DNA of 56,310 nt, taken from assembly GCF_003011125.1 (NCBI RefSeq), contig NZ_PXVC01000017.1:1-56310 (forward strand), written 5' to 3'. A program made the translations under genes and the position numbers. The notes under the pieces were generated by a model. That model searched no databases and was not told the origin of the DNA. It saw only the letters and a program-made list of their open reading frames with translations. This DNA is from Synechococcus lacustris str. Tous (GTDB lineage Bacteria > Cyanobacteriota > Cyanobacteriia > PCC-6307 > Cyanobiaceae). This document shows positions 38,058-46,235 of the stretch, piece after piece. Position 1 is the first letter of the stretch. Each line of letters opens with the position of its first letter.

Positions 38058-38738
38058 TTGGCAGTGGATCTCACACCCCACCTAGAGCTGTTGCAGGAGC
38101 GCAATCAGGCAATTATTAAATTGATCAAAGGGGAGTCGGTGGTGCTCTGCCTTGGCGATCAGAATTTATTGATCAGCCATAGCTTCAACCCAAGCCATCA
38201 AGCACTGCTCAAGGGGCTGTGCAGCGCCGAAGCGGAAGCGGTGCATTTGGTGAAATTGCACAGGCCGAAATTCTTGGTTTGCCACGACAAATTGCTGCCA
38301 GGTGATGGCATTGAACTGATCAAACGCTGTAAAGCAAGCCAGCCCAGCCTAAAAACCCTGCTGGTGGTGTGCCAGCCAGGTAATTTCCAGCTGCAGCTTG
38401 CCCTTGCCGCTGGCGCCGATGCAATTTGCGCCGCCGATCGCATCGGCCAAGGCACGGTGCTGCAGGCCCTGCAATGCCTTAAGCAGGGAAGTTGCTACAT
38501 CGATAAAGGCCTGCGGGATAGGGCTGCGTTTGAGCCGAACAAGCTTTCGCCCAGGGAGCTAGAAGTGCTGCAAGAACTGCATCTCGGCTTTGATACCAAA
38601 GGAATTGCAAACCGTTTAGGCATCAGCCCAAACACCGCCAAGGGTTATCAAAAACAGCTATTTCAGAAACTTGGCGTTAGCAGACGCATGCATGCGGTGC
38701 TTACAGGCATACAGATGGGCCTATTGCAGGCACACTAG
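38058..38738 (+). CDS. LuxR/NarL-type response regulator
   Basis: 226 residues. The N-terminal receiver-like domain keeps a likely phospho-acceptor aspartate in FLVCHDKLLPGDGIEL (Asp four residues before Pro), though the upstream acidic pair is weak. The C-terminal LuxR helix-turn-helix is clear: LSPRELEVLQELHLGFDTKG, ISPNTAKGYQKQLFQKLGV. Start TTG at 38058, with a GTG two codons later also possible. No histidine kinase is adjacent. It lies divergent from valS and 20 bases before a small acidic protein gene; target genes are unknown. Confidence 0.85.
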   Translation: MAVDLTPHLELLQERNQAIIKLIKGESVVLCLGDQNLLISHSFNPSHQALLKGLCSAEAEAVHLVKLHRPKFLVCHDKLLPGDGIELIKRCKASQPSLKTLLVVCQPGNFQLQLALAAGADAICAADRIGQGTVLQALQCLKQGSCYIDKGLRDRAAFEPNKLSPRELEVLQELHLGFDTKGIANRLGISPNTAKGYQKQLFQKLGVSRRMHAVLTGIQMGLLQAH

Positions 38739-38758
38739 GAAGGCCGAGCCGTGCACCA

Positions 38759-39019
38759 ATGGCCCTAGACCTCAACGATCCAGATCTCGAGTTTGCCGAT
38801 CTGGTTTACGCATACCAAAGCTGGGTGCTAGCCGTTTTAAACGACGAAAAGCTCAACCCAGAGGGCGACAAGCTCAACAATGAAGACATCGCCGAGGACG
38901 CCATGAACGCCCTGCGCTTCCTGCCATCGGAAGTGACCTCTGCGGTGGAAACCACCCTCGCCCGCGCCTATGAAGTGGATGCGGAAGAACTAGCTGATCT
39001 GCTGTTTCCTGAGGATTAA
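38759..39019 (+). CDS. Small acidic hypothetical protein
   Basis: 86 residues, strongly acidic, mostly helical, no motif I recognise. It begins LDLNDPDLEFADLVYAYQSW and ends in EELADLLFPED. I think it belongs to a small conserved family of picocyanobacteria, on memory only. It follows the LuxR-type regulator by 20 bases and is probably co-transcribed with it. Confidence 0.6.
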   Translation: MALDLNDPDLEFADLVYAYQSWVLAVLNDEKLNPEGDKLNNEDIAEDAMNALRFLPSEVTSAVETTLARAYEVDAEELADLLFPED

Positions 39020-39028
39020 AGGAAAGTT

Positions 39029-39199
39029 TTAACTCTGGGGGGTTGTTTCTAACGATCCCACTAAAACTTCAAATTCCTTTTGCTGGCCAAGCCATAGGGC
39101 CTCCTCCCTAGCGCTTGGCAGTAATTGCAGCAGCTCGGCAGGCCTTAAATCGTGCCCTGCTCTTGAGAGAAACAGGTTCAGAGGCCTAAGGCAACACAC
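39029..39199 (-). CDS. Small ORF candidate on the minus strand
   Basis: A 56-residue frame from a GTG at 39199. It fills an otherwise empty 180-base gap and has protein-like composition: LRPAELLQLLPSAREEALWL, then GQQKEFEVLVGSLETTPQ. The stop lies 10 bases past the stop of the convergent acidic protein gene, and the start is 2 bases from the divergent membrane-protein start. A TTG just upstream could also start it. No homology search was possible. Confidence 0.4.
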   Translation of the reverse strand: MCCLRPLNLFLSRAGHDLRPAELLQLLPSAREEALWLGQQKEFEVLVGSLETTPQS

Positions 39200-39201
39200 C
39201 A

Positions 39202-39903
39202 ATGAGCACAGTTCCAGCCATCCGCACTACAGCGCCATATATAGGCATGCTGATGTTATCGGCTTGTCTGGATTTATTTGGACTGCATAATCGCTTCCTG
39301 GTGGATCTGGAACTTGCCCACAAGGCTTCTTTTAGTGCGGTATCACCCTACCTGGGTATTCTCTCAGGGATGCTATGGATTACAGGCGCTGGCTTTTGGA
39401 TTTACTTCATATTAAAAATTCTTCCTGCAATCATCGGCCGCACAAACCTAAACAGAAGGTTATTAAGAACAATTGGTTTGCTCGCAACCGTTCAGTTTCT
39501 TGACAATCTTTTGCTTATTTTTATAGACACCATGAATACAAGCATCAAGTCTTATCACTTGCTTATGGAGGGTATATTGCTATATTTTATGATCGGATTT
39601 ATATTTGTATTTTGGTATTGGTTTTTCGACTACCCTTCCAGAAGCATAGGTTTATCCACAGATTTTCAGGCAAAGGTTAATCGCATATCTTTCCCCGAAG
39701 AAATGGGATCTTCAGTAAATAATTGGCAGCCTGGCCTGCTTGATTATTTTTTCTTGGCGATGGTGGCAGGCATCAACCTAGGTATTGCAGAGGGGCATTC
39801 TCTAATGGGTTCTCGCCTCAAGGTGGCCCATTTATTTCACACCCTGTGCATGAGCGCAATTTTTATCATTATCGTTGCTAGGGCAATCGACACAATGTTT
39901 TAA
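39202..39903 (+). CDS. Polytopic membrane hypothetical protein, AT-rich
   Basis: 233 residues with five to six hydrophobic segments by eye, for example PYLGILSGMLWITGAGFWIY and GILLYFMIGFIFVFWYWFF, and a C-terminal one near FHTLCMSAIFIIIV. The tail (LDYFFLAMVAGINL) slightly recalls two-span channel proteins, but there is no selectivity filter. Codon use is AT-rich against its neighbours, suggesting acquisition. It lies beside the outer copy of the tRNA-Val end repeat. Function unknown. Confidence 0.65.
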   Translation: MSTVPAIRTTAPYIGMLMLSACLDLFGLHNRFLVDLELAHKASFSAVSPYLGILSGMLWITGAGFWIYFILKILPAIIGRTNLNRRLLRTIGLLATVQFLDNLLLIFIDTMNTSIKSYHLLMEGILLYFMIGFIFVFWYWFFDYPSRSIGLSTDFQAKVNRISFPEEMGSSVNNWQPGLLDYFFLAMVAGINLGIAEGHSLMGSRLKVAHLFHTLCMSAIFIIIVARAIDTMF

Positions 39904-39906
39904 TTA

Positions 39907-39919
39907 ATGCCCGGTGCCG
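39907..39919. repeat. Distal att-like copy of the tRNA-Val 3' end
   Basis: ATGCCCGGTGCCG is identical to 40804-40816, which is the 3' acceptor strand, discriminator and adjoining T-stem bases of the tRNA-Val gene. Such a partial copy at a distance on the 3' side of a tRNA is the normal footprint of a site-specific integration. The segment between the copies is about 0.9 kb and holds only the MNT-HEPN pair. Confidence 0.6.
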
Positions 39920-39988
39920 CGGAATATGATAACTTTAATCTAACTAACTACAACTAGTTCAACATTTGCGCAATCCAACCTAACTTTA

Positions 39989-40372
39989 ATGAGCACCTCA
40001 GCCCGCCATTACAGCTATCACTACCGAGTGGATGAGCCACTGCTGCGCACCATTGCGGCCGAGATCCAGGCAGCCATACCCGGCGCTGAAGTGCGCCTGT
40101 TTGGTTCCCGCGCCTGCGGCACTGCCCGCCCCGATTCCGATCTAGATCTGCTGATAACAGTGCCGGATGCCTGGTTGGCCAACCATTCGCGTTTAAACGA
40201 AACGGATGCCTTGGGTTGGAAATTGGCCCATCACCGCCTGCCGATCGAGCTACTGCTTTACTCCGCAAGCGAAGTGGAGCATCGTCGTCATGGCGGGATC
40301 AATGTGATCGCCGAGGCCTTCCGCTATGGGCGACGGCTGGATCCGGCGGAGCCACTGCATGGCCCCGGCTGA
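39989..40372 (+). CDS. mntA: MNT-type minimal nucleotidyltransferase (antitoxin of a HEPN/MNT pair)
   Basis: 127 residues. The nucleotidyltransferase core is intact: VRLFGSRACGTARPDSDLDL gives the GSxxxG and SDxDL metal-binding signature, and PIELLLYSASE supplies a probable third acidic residue. In MntA/HepT systems the MNT protein AMPylates the HEPN toxin and neutralises it. The ATG at 39989 is downstream of the att-like repeat. It overlaps the HEPN gene by 14 bases, so translation is coupled. GC-rich, unlike the membrane gene before it. Confidence 0.82.
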   Translation: MSTSARHYSYHYRVDEPLLRTIAAEIQAAIPGAEVRLFGSRACGTARPDSDLDLLITVPDAWLANHSRLNETDALGWKLAHHRLPIELLLYSASEVEHRRHGGINVIAEAFRYGRRLDPAEPLHGPG

Positions 40373-40751
40373 AACCTCAACCGGCTTTCTGCGCATTGCA
40401 CACCGCGATCTGCGTACCGCAATGGCCATGGCAGATTCATCACTTTTTGAAGAATCAACCTGGGGTTTTCATCTGCAACAAGCAATAGAAAAAGCTTTGA
40501 AGGCCTGGCTCCTGGTGCTCTCGCCTGAGCAACCACCTTTCAGTCACAACCTCAGGTTGTTGTTTTTGATGCTTCGCGACCAGGATGCCGCTGTTGAGCC
40601 ATTCCTAGGACTCAGCCGCTTCACCCTCTTTGCTGTGGTGTGGCGATACGACGAAGACCCGGAGCTAGAACACCTCAATCGCACTGCCTGGAACCAACTC
40701 TGCACTGAACTACTTGCCCATGTGGACGAGTTAGCCAGCTACTCACAATAA
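40359..40751 (+). CDS. HEPN-domain protein (partner of the MNT gene)
   Basis: 130 residues from ATG at 40359; the frame is open from 40326, but a start there would lengthen the overlap with mntA. The HEPN family pattern (PF05168) is visible: HLQQAIEKALKAWLLVL, then FSHNLRLLFLML. A canonical RX4-6H RNase motif is not evident, so ribonuclease activity is uncertain and it may belong to the subgroup lacking it. It is the last gene before tRNA-Val, within the repeat-bounded segment. Confidence 0.75.
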   Translation: MAPAETSTGFLRIAHRDLRTAMAMADSSLFEESTWGFHLQQAIEKALKAWLLVLSPEQPPFSHNLRLLFLMLRDQDAAVEPFLGLSRFTLFAVVWRYDEDPELEHLNRTAWNQLCTELLAHVDELASYSQ

Positions 40752-40804
40752 ATTCATTGGGATTAGAAGCTGTAGAAGCAAGTTTCTAACAATGTTTCTA
40801 CTTA

Positions 40805-40876
<72 letters not shown>

Positions 40877-40936
40877 GATCCAACCATTGTGCCAAACCGT
40901 GGGACCCGTAACACTGAGGTAAGTGCCCCTTGATAT

Positions 40937-41410
40937 GTGGCTACAGGCCGCCGCCACGATCAATTCACCAATTATCTCGCCCTGCCCTATGGCTTGATCT
41001 GCTTGCTGTGGCTGGGTTTAGCTGGTTTTTTAGTGGGTTCTTTTGCCTTTTGGTTTGGTGGCCTCTGGTTATCGCCAGATCTTGATACAAATTCCAGGCC
41101 AAGCCGCCGTTGGGGACCGCTGGCATGGCTATGGACGCCCTACAGAAAACTGGTGCGCCATCGAGGTTGGTTGTCCCACACGCCAATTCTTGGTAGTGCC
41201 TGCCGGCTGTTTTACCTGGCCAGCATGATCGCTTTGGCCTGCTGGTTGCTGCAGCCCTTAGGTGCCCCAGCCCCACAACATTTAGCGATCAAACTGCAAC
41301 AGTGCTGGCTTCTTAAACGGGGCCTGTGCATTGCTGCCCTAGGGGGGCTAGAAGCAAGTGCCTGGCTGCACCTGATCCAAGATGGTGATCCATTGCCCTG
41401 GCGCCGGTAA
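40937..41410 (+). CDS. DUF2227 family putative metal-binding membrane protein
   Basis: 157 residues. Matches the DUF2227 pattern (PF09988): an N-terminal GRRHDQFTNYL, hydrophobic segments (LPYGLICLLWLGLAGFLVGS), then LSPDLDTNSRPSRRWGPLAW and HRGWLSHTPILGS with His/Asp residues like those of membrane-bound metal-dependent hydrolases (YdjM/LexA-regulated type). Biochemical function unknown. Start is GTG at 40937. mazG follows 21 bases later, so the two may be co-transcribed. Confidence 0.8.
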   Translation: MATGRRHDQFTNYLALPYGLICLLWLGLAGFLVGSFAFWFGGLWLSPDLDTNSRPSRRWGPLAWLWTPYRKLVRHRGWLSHTPILGSACRLFYLASMIALACWLLQPLGAPAPQHLAIKLQQCWLLKRGLCIAALGGLEASAWLHLIQDGDPLPWRR

Positions 41411-41431
41411 TTCCACCAACTAACCAAACAA

Positions 41432-42205
41432 ATGGCCCTAGATGAATTAATTGCTGTAGTGGCGAAATTGCGGGATCCAGAAAGCGGTTGCCCTTGGGAT
41501 CTAAAACAAACCCATGCTTCCCTAGCGCCCTATGCCCTGGAGGAAGCCCATGAACTGGCAGATGCGATCGAACACGGTGATAACAACGCCTTGATGGATG
41601 AATTGGGTGATCTATTGCTGCAGGTGGTGCTCCATGCCCAAATCGCTAAGGAGCGGGGTGCCTTTGATTTAGGGCAGGTGATTGAAACCATCAGCGCCAA
41701 GATGCAGCGCCGCCATCCCCATGTGTTTAACCCAGAGGGGCCGACCCGCAGCTGGGAAGAAATCAAGGCAGAGGAACGGGCAGCCCGCGGTGAAACCAAT
41801 GGCGGTTTAAGCGCTCAACTACAACGCAAAGTGCGCGGCCAGCCAGCGATGGCCGCTGCGATGTTGATTTCTAAAAAAGCAGCCGCGGCCGGATTTGAAT
41901 GGCCCGATCTCGATGGCGTGTGGGCAAAGGTAGAAGAGGAACTAGATGAGCTAAAAGAAGCTGTTGCCAGTGGCAATCGCGCCCACGCCCAGGAGGAATT
42001 GGGTGATGTATTTTTCACATTGATCAATCTGGCCCGCTGGTGTGAATTAGATCCAACTGCTGGCTTAAGTGGCACTAACCATCGCTTCCTTGATCGTTTC
42101 TCCCGGGTGGAAGCAGCCCTTGCTGGTGAACTTGAAGGCTGCTCAATCACTGAACTAGAAAAACTATGGCAACAGGCAAAAGCTCAAATCAAAGCAGAGC
42201 GTTGA
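41432..42205 (+). CDS. mazG: Nucleoside triphosphate pyrophosphohydrolase MazG
   Basis: 257-residue all-alpha NTP pyrophosphohydrolase that cleaves NTPs to NMP and PPi and may clear aberrant nucleotides or adjust ppGpp. Two MazG repeats are seen: the first with CPWDLKQTHASLAPYALEEA and LMDELGDLLLQVVLHAQ, the second with VEEELDELKEA and HAQEELGDVFFTLINLARW; the EExxE and ExxD metal-binding sets are intact. It overlaps the convergent arfB gene by 22 bases at the 3' end. Confidence 0.94.
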   Translation: MALDELIAVVAKLRDPESGCPWDLKQTHASLAPYALEEAHELADAIEHGDNNALMDELGDLLLQVVLHAQIAKERGAFDLGQVIETISAKMQRRHPHVFNPEGPTRSWEEIKAEERAARGETNGGLSAQLQRKVRGQPAMAAAMLISKKAAAAGFEWPDLDGVWAKVEEELDELKEAVASGNRAHAQEELGDVFFTLINLARWCELDPTAGLSGTNHRFLDRFSRVEAALAGELEGCSITELEKLWQQAKAQIKAER

Positions 42206-42609
42206 TCTTTAATCAAACTGCGTTGCTTTTTTGCCCGCAGGCGCCTTTCCACTGCAGCACGGCTGGGGCGAGTGGCACGCCTTGGTGGTGGAGGTGGTGC
42301 AATTGCTGCCCGCAATAATTCAACTAATCGCCCTATGGCTGCCTCACGGTTACGCAATTGGGAGCGATATTCAGAAGCAGTTATAACCACAACCCCATCT
42401 AGCAAATCAACGGCCAAGCGCTGCATTGCCCTTGCTTTTAAATGCCTTGGCATTGCTTCACTACGGGCAAGATCAAAGCTCAATTGCACCCTGGAATCAA
42501 TTTTATTTACATTTTGGCCACCGGGCCCCGAAGACCTGGAAAAGCGCCAGCTGAGTTCAGCCGCTGGAATCACCAGATCCGGGCTGAGCCGTAAGCGATC
42601 GAGTTCCAT
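42184..42609 (-). CDS. arfB: Peptidyl-tRNA hydrolase ArfB (ribosome rescue)
   Basis: 141 residues, the normal size for ArfB/YaeJ. It frees ribosomes stalled without a stop codon: the GGQ motif in SSGPGGQNVNKIDSRV hydrolyses peptidyl-tRNA and the basic C-terminal tail (RRLRAKKQRSLIKDQRS) enters the empty mRNA channel. I choose the ATG at 42609 (MELDRLRLSPDLVIP); the frame goes on to 42744, but that region overlaps the start of the divergent plus-strand gene. The 3' end overlaps mazG. Confidence 0.9.
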   Translation of the reverse strand: MELDRLRLSPDLVIPAAELSWRFSRSSGPGGQNVNKIDSRVQLSFDLARSEAMPRHLKARAMQRLAVDLLDGVVVITASEYRSQLRNREAAIGRLVELLRAAIAPPPPPRRATRPSRAAVERRLRAKKQRSLIKDQRSALI

Positions 42610-42663
42610 GCCCGCATCTTGTAGAGCATCAATTAATGTTAGGGCTTGATGATGTAATTCCGC

Positions 42664-43362
42664 GTGCTTGCCGTCCTGTTGCCCCTGCTGCTTGGCCAAA
42701 TAATACCAAGCGTTAAACAAACCCAATTTCTTAAGCCAGCCCAAAACCTGCGGGATTCAAGATATTGTGAAATTGTTCCAATCTTTCGCCGCGGCCTAAA
42801 TTTTCAAATTCCAGTTTTTAATACCGCTGGCCTTAATGATTGCCCCGCCGATCTATGGGCACGTCAAAATGCAACAGAAATCGCCAAAAAATACAATGCA
42901 TTCATGGTGAAATTAAATGGTCCACGCTATTGGACAATGGATTTCATCAAGGCAGAAAAAACAACTGAATCCGGCAGGGTAGTGGAATTTAATGGCCTGC
43001 AAATGCGAGAGCGGGCAACAATTAGCTTGAACCTAGTTGATATTATTAACCTCCAAAAGCCATACCAGGCCCACAGCGTTATGCGCAATACTGTTTTTGG
43101 TTATTTAAAAGGTAAAAAAGTATATGAATTAAGCTCGCCAACGGGAGAGGTGTTTCGGATGCAAAGCTATGCTCAGATCGTAGATCCCTCCCTTAATATC
43201 AACAACCTAGACTCCCTAGGCGATCGCTTAAAGCTTCCCCAAGGCTGGAAATACCAAGTTAAAATCCTAAACAAAGATTCAAAACTCAAAGCAGATGGCA
43301 TTGCCTATGTGTTGCAGGATGATTTTCAAAACTCATACCAAAAGCAAACTAACTTGCCCTGA
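42664..43362 (+). CDS. Exported hypothetical protein
   Basis: 232 residues from GTG at 42664. A hydrophobic N-terminus (LAVLLPLLLGQIIPSVKQ) looks like a signal peptide. The mature part starts near CEIVPIFRRGLNFQIPVFNT and is rich in Lys and Asn, with segments such as WTMDFIKAEKT and PQGWKYQVKILNKDSKL. I do not recognise the family. Composition is AT-rich relative to its neighbours. It overlaps the convergent carbonic anhydrase gene by 30 bases. Confidence 0.65.
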   Translation: MLAVLLPLLLGQIIPSVKQTQFLKPAQNLRDSRYCEIVPIFRRGLNFQIPVFNTAGLNDCPADLWARQNATEIAKKYNAFMVKLNGPRYWTMDFIKAEKTTESGRVVEFNGLQMRERATISLNLVDIINLQKPYQAHSVMRNTVFGYLKGKKVYELSSPTGEVFRMQSYAQIVDPSLNINNLDSLGDRLKLPQGWKYQVKILNKDSKLKADGIAYVLQDDFQNSYQKQTNLP

Positions 43363-44085
43363 TTCAATATCAAAGTAAGCTGGTTGGATTTTCAGCTTGC
43401 CACTTGTTTGCGCCTTGCGCAGCAATTCGCTGCGTTTCGGTAGCTGGGCTGCCGAATAACAAGCGTTGCTTTTTATCGCTTCAGTGAGGTTATTACCGGG
43501 CACAAATGAAGCCCGTATCGGTGTAACTAAATCCTCTAATAATGGCGTTAGCATTGCATCTGCCATGGCGGCAGTTACGGCACCACAACCGCTATGGCCC
43601 AGCACCATAATCAATGGCACATCCAGATTTGCCACCGCATATTCCAAGGAAGCAACACCTTCATTAAAGGCGGTATTACCGGCGCTGCGCACACCGAATA
43701 ATTCACCATCACCTGTATTAAATAACCATTCCAACGGCACCCTTGAATCGGCGCAGGTGAGCACCGCCGCCCATGGCCTTTGGCCTTTTGCTAATGCCTG
43801 GGGTTTTATTTCGCAACCGCCATCGCCATAGGCCAGCTGCAGGGCCTGCATCCTTAAATCTGGGCTCTCTGCTTCCCCCGCTGCCGCCCAAGCCTTCATA
43901 AATCGCTGGTTGCCGGCAATTAATTGCTGCAGCGGTTTCAAGCTTGGTTTGCACACCTCAAGCTGAGCGCGTAGGTCACCATCAACAACCGCCGCCTGGG
44001 CTAACCCAGGCCAGCACTGGCCAAACCCCAAGGCCGCCCCTAAAAAGGCCGCCTTTTCCAATAGTTCCCTGCGGCTTGGTGCCAT
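43333..44085 (-). CDS. Beta-class carbonic anhydrase with Tat-type signal
   Basis: 250 residues. Interconverts CO2 and bicarbonate. Zinc-site motifs are CADSRVPLE and HSGCG, with the catalytic Asp/Arg pair in ADSR. The N-terminus is unusual: [19 protein letters not shown] is a good twin-arginine signal followed by an Ala-rich cleavage region, so the enzyme is probably periplasmic, like EcaB-type anhydrases of some cyanobacteria, and not carboxysomal. It could help supply inorganic carbon or limit CO2 leakage; this is inference. Single gene, convergent with the exported hypothetical. Confidence 0.88.
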   Translation of the reverse strand: MAPSRRELLEKAAFLGAALGFGQCWPGLAQAAVVDGDLRAQLEVCKPSLKPLQQLIAGNQRFMKAWAAAGEAESPDLRMQALQLAYGDGGCEIKPQALAKGQRPWAAVLTCADSRVPLEWLFNTGDGELFGVRSAGNTAFNEGVASLEYAVANLDVPLIMVLGHSGCGAVTAAMADAMLTPLLEDLVTPIRASFVPGNNLTEAIKSNACYSAAQLPKRSELLRKAQTSGKLKIQPAYFDIESGQVSLLLV

Positions 44086-44148
44086 AGCTCACCTGACAAG
44101 TGCCCTGGCCAAAGGTTTAGCTGTATTAGTAACCAATGCAATCCCCCC

Positions 44149-44997
44149 ATGCCCGAACCCGGCTGGATTGATGAAATATTTGATGGCGTGCGCTACGGCC
44201 TCGAGGGCACGGTGGTGGCAGAGGAGCAATCCGCCTTTCAACGGGTGTCGATCATTGAAAGCAAACGCTATGGCAAGGGCCTCTTGCTTGATGGCTGCTG
44301 GATGACAGCGGAAGGTCAAGAACGCCACTACCACGAATCCCTTGTGCATCCAGCCCTATGCGGCGCCGAAGCGATTGATCGGGTGCTGGTGATCGGTGGC
44401 GGTGATGGCGGTACCGCTAGGGAATGCCTGCGCCATGGAAGCGTTCAGGAGCTGCACATGGTGGAAATCGATGGCTTGGTGGTGGATTGGAGTAAGCAGC
44501 ACCTGCCCAGCCTTGGCGGAGGTTGTTGGACAGATCCCCGCTTCCAGCTCAGCGTTGGTGATGGCATCGCCTGGGCCGCTGCTGCAGCTGATGCCAGCTA
44601 CAACGTGGTGATCGTTGATGGTTCCGATCCAGCGGGCCCAGCCGAAGGCCTTTTCAACCGCGCCTTTTTTGAAAATTGCCGCCGCATCCTCAAACCAGGC
44701 GGTGTGTTTGCCACCCAAAGCGAATCACCGGAAGCCTTCCGCCAGGTGCACATCGACACAGTGAAACTGCTGCGGGAGGTATTTGGTTATGCCGATCCCA
44801 TGTATGGCTGGGTGCCGATGTATCCAAGTGGCTGGTGGAGTTGGACCTTTGCCGCCACCGATGGGGCCCGCTACCGCCAAGTTCAAGCCGATCGCGCTGC
44901 TGCCATTGCCGCCGGCTGTGAAATCTGGAGCCCCCGCTGGCAGCGGGGCGCCTTTGATGCCATCCCAGCCTTCATGGAAAGGGCCTTAAACCAATGA
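44149..44997 (+). CDS. speE: Spermidine synthase
   Basis: 282-residue aminopropyltransferase that makes spermidine from putrescine and decarboxylated SAM. Family motifs: [36 protein letters not shown], and [19 protein letters not shown] with the catalytic Asp. Length is usual. The stop overlaps the start of speB as ATGA. With agmatinase next door, the pair gives the arginine-agmatine-putrescine-spermidine route; arginine decarboxylase is not in the window. Confidence 0.95.
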   Translation: MPEPGWIDEIFDGVRYGLEGTVVAEEQSAFQRVSIIESKRYGKGLLLDGCWMTAEGQERHYHESLVHPALCGAEAIDRVLVIGGGDGGTARECLRHGSVQELHMVEIDGLVVDWSKQHLPSLGGGCWTDPRFQLSVGDGIAWAAAAADASYNVVIVDGSDPAGPAEGLFNRAFFENCRRILKPGGVFATQSESPEAFRQVHIDTVKLLREVFGYADPMYGWVPMYPSGWWSWTFAATDGARYRQVQADRAAAIAAGCEIWSPRWQRGAFDAIPAFMERALNQ

Positions 44998-45866
44998 GCG
45001 CGAGCTTCAGCCACGAATTATTTGAAACCGATGGCGCTATCTACATGGGCAGCCAGCGGGATCCAGCCGGCTGCCGCGTGGGCCTATTTGGCGTGCCCTA
45101 CGACGGCACCACCTCCTTTCGCCCTGGCACCCGCTTTGGGCCTGCGGCGATCCGCGAAGTGAGCAGCGGCCTGGAAAGCTATTGCCCCCAGCTCGATCTG
45201 GATCTAGAGGATCTCGCCTTTGCCGATCTCGGCGCGCTGGATATCCCCTTCGGCGCACCGGAGCCGGTGGTGATGGCGGTGCAACGGGCCACGGAGGCGG
45301 TGCTTGCCCTAGGGCTTAAACCACTAATGCTGGGCGGCGAACATTCGATCAGTTCTGGCGCCGTGGCGGCGGTGGCGGCGCAGCACCCCGATCTGGTGCT
45401 GGTGCAGCTTGATGCCCATGCCGACCTGCGCCACGAATGGCTTGGCGCCAAGCACAGCCACGCCTGCGCCATGCGCCGCTGCCTGGAGGTGCTGCCCAGC
45501 CAGCAATTGCTCCAGATCGCCATCCGCAGTGGCACCCGCGAGGAGTTCAGCGAGCTGCGTGCAACGGGCCGACTGGTGGCAATCGAGCAGCTGGTGCAAA
45601 CCCTGCAGCCCCTCAGGGGCAAGCCGATCTACCTCACCGTGGATTTGGATTGGTTTGATCCAGCGGTGCTGCCCGGCACCGGTACCCCTGAACCGGGGGG
45701 ATTTATGTGGAACCATTTTGCCGAGCTCATAACTGAGCTAAGCCAGCACAACCTTGTTGCCGCCGACGTGGTGGAACTGGCACCGATGCTTGATCCCAGT
45801 GGCGTGAGCAGCGTGCTAGCGGCAAAAGTTGTACGCAGCTTGTTATTAAGCCTCGGAAATTACTAA
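44994..45866 (+). CDS. speB: Agmatinase
   Basis: 290-residue ureohydrolase converting agmatine to putrescine and urea with two manganese ions. Metal-ligand motifs are visible: [21 protein letters not shown] and [20 protein letters not shown] (His and Asp ligands). The start ATG overlaps the speE stop by 4 bases. Its stop shares bases with the convergent Cys-rich small gene. Agmatinase is preferred over arginase because of the coupling to speE. Confidence 0.93.
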   Translation: MSASFSHELFETDGAIYMGSQRDPAGCRVGLFGVPYDGTTSFRPGTRFGPAAIREVSSGLESYCPQLDLDLEDLAFADLGALDIPFGAPEPVVMAVQRATEAVLALGLKPLMLGGEHSISSGAVAAVAAQHPDLVLVQLDAHADLRHEWLGAKHSHACAMRRCLEVLPSQQLLQIAIRSGTREEFSELRATGRLVAIEQLVQTLQPLRGKPIYLTVDLDWFDPAVLPGTGTPEPGGFMWNHFAELITELSQHNLVAADVVELAPMLDPSGVSSVLAAKVVRSLLLSLGNY

Positions 45867-46087
45867 TTAATTTCAACTAATGGCAGCTGGTGGCTGTCGT
45901 TTGGGATAACACCCACCCGGTGGGTTGGGTGCAAAAGCGGTAGTTCCGGCGCTTTTGCAGTCCAGTGGTGGCAGCTGAGGTCGGCGGTGAGTTCAGGGTG
46001 CAACGGCACCTGCCGCAGGGCACACCAAGACAACCCACCAGCTGGTTGGCAATGTTTACAACTGCGGCAGCTGCTGCGGCCAGCCAT
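45863..46087 (-). CDS. Small Cys/His-rich protein
   Basis: 74 residues with closely spaced metal-binding candidates: CRSCKHC near the N-terminus, WCALRQVPLHPELTADLSCH and further His residues, suggesting one structural zinc site. I think it belongs to a small picocyanobacterial family that ends near HPELAADLxCHHW, on memory only. The stop overlaps the speB stop by 4 bases. Function unknown. Confidence 0.65.
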   Translation of the reverse strand: MAGRSSCRSCKHCQPAGGLSWCALRQVPLHPELTADLSCHHWTAKAPELPLLHPTHRVGVIPNDSHQLPLVEIN

Positions 46088-46235
46088 GGCATCTATTTAG
46101 GCGGTTCAACCTAGGGAGGATGCATCCAGTAGCAAAGTTTGGGCACTTAATTGCAGGTTTCCTGCGGAAATGCGAATCAAAGCGCAGCAATTGCAGGGGC
46201 CAGGGCAGCAGAATCCATGCAACTAAATCCAGCCG
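46088..46235 (+). promoter_or_regulatory. gcvT upstream region with alternative hairpins
   Basis: 148 bases between two divergent genes. AATTGCAGG occurs at 46149 and 46189. CCTGC at 46161-46165 can pair with GCAGG of either copy, and TGCG/CGCA (46171-46174, 46183-46186) can form an inner hairpin. Nothing resembles the conserved core of a glycine riboswitch. Whether the structure is used is unknown. Confidence 0.25.

Noticed and set aside
40752-40804. Terminator hairpin made of GTAGAA and TTCTAC
   Set aside because: The stem is only about 6 bases, AT-rich, with a long loop and no T-run before the tRNA end; too weak to call.
46088-46235. Glycine riboswitch before gcvT
   Set aside because: The conserved purine-rich core of the tandem glycine aptamer is not present; only generic hairpins are seen.
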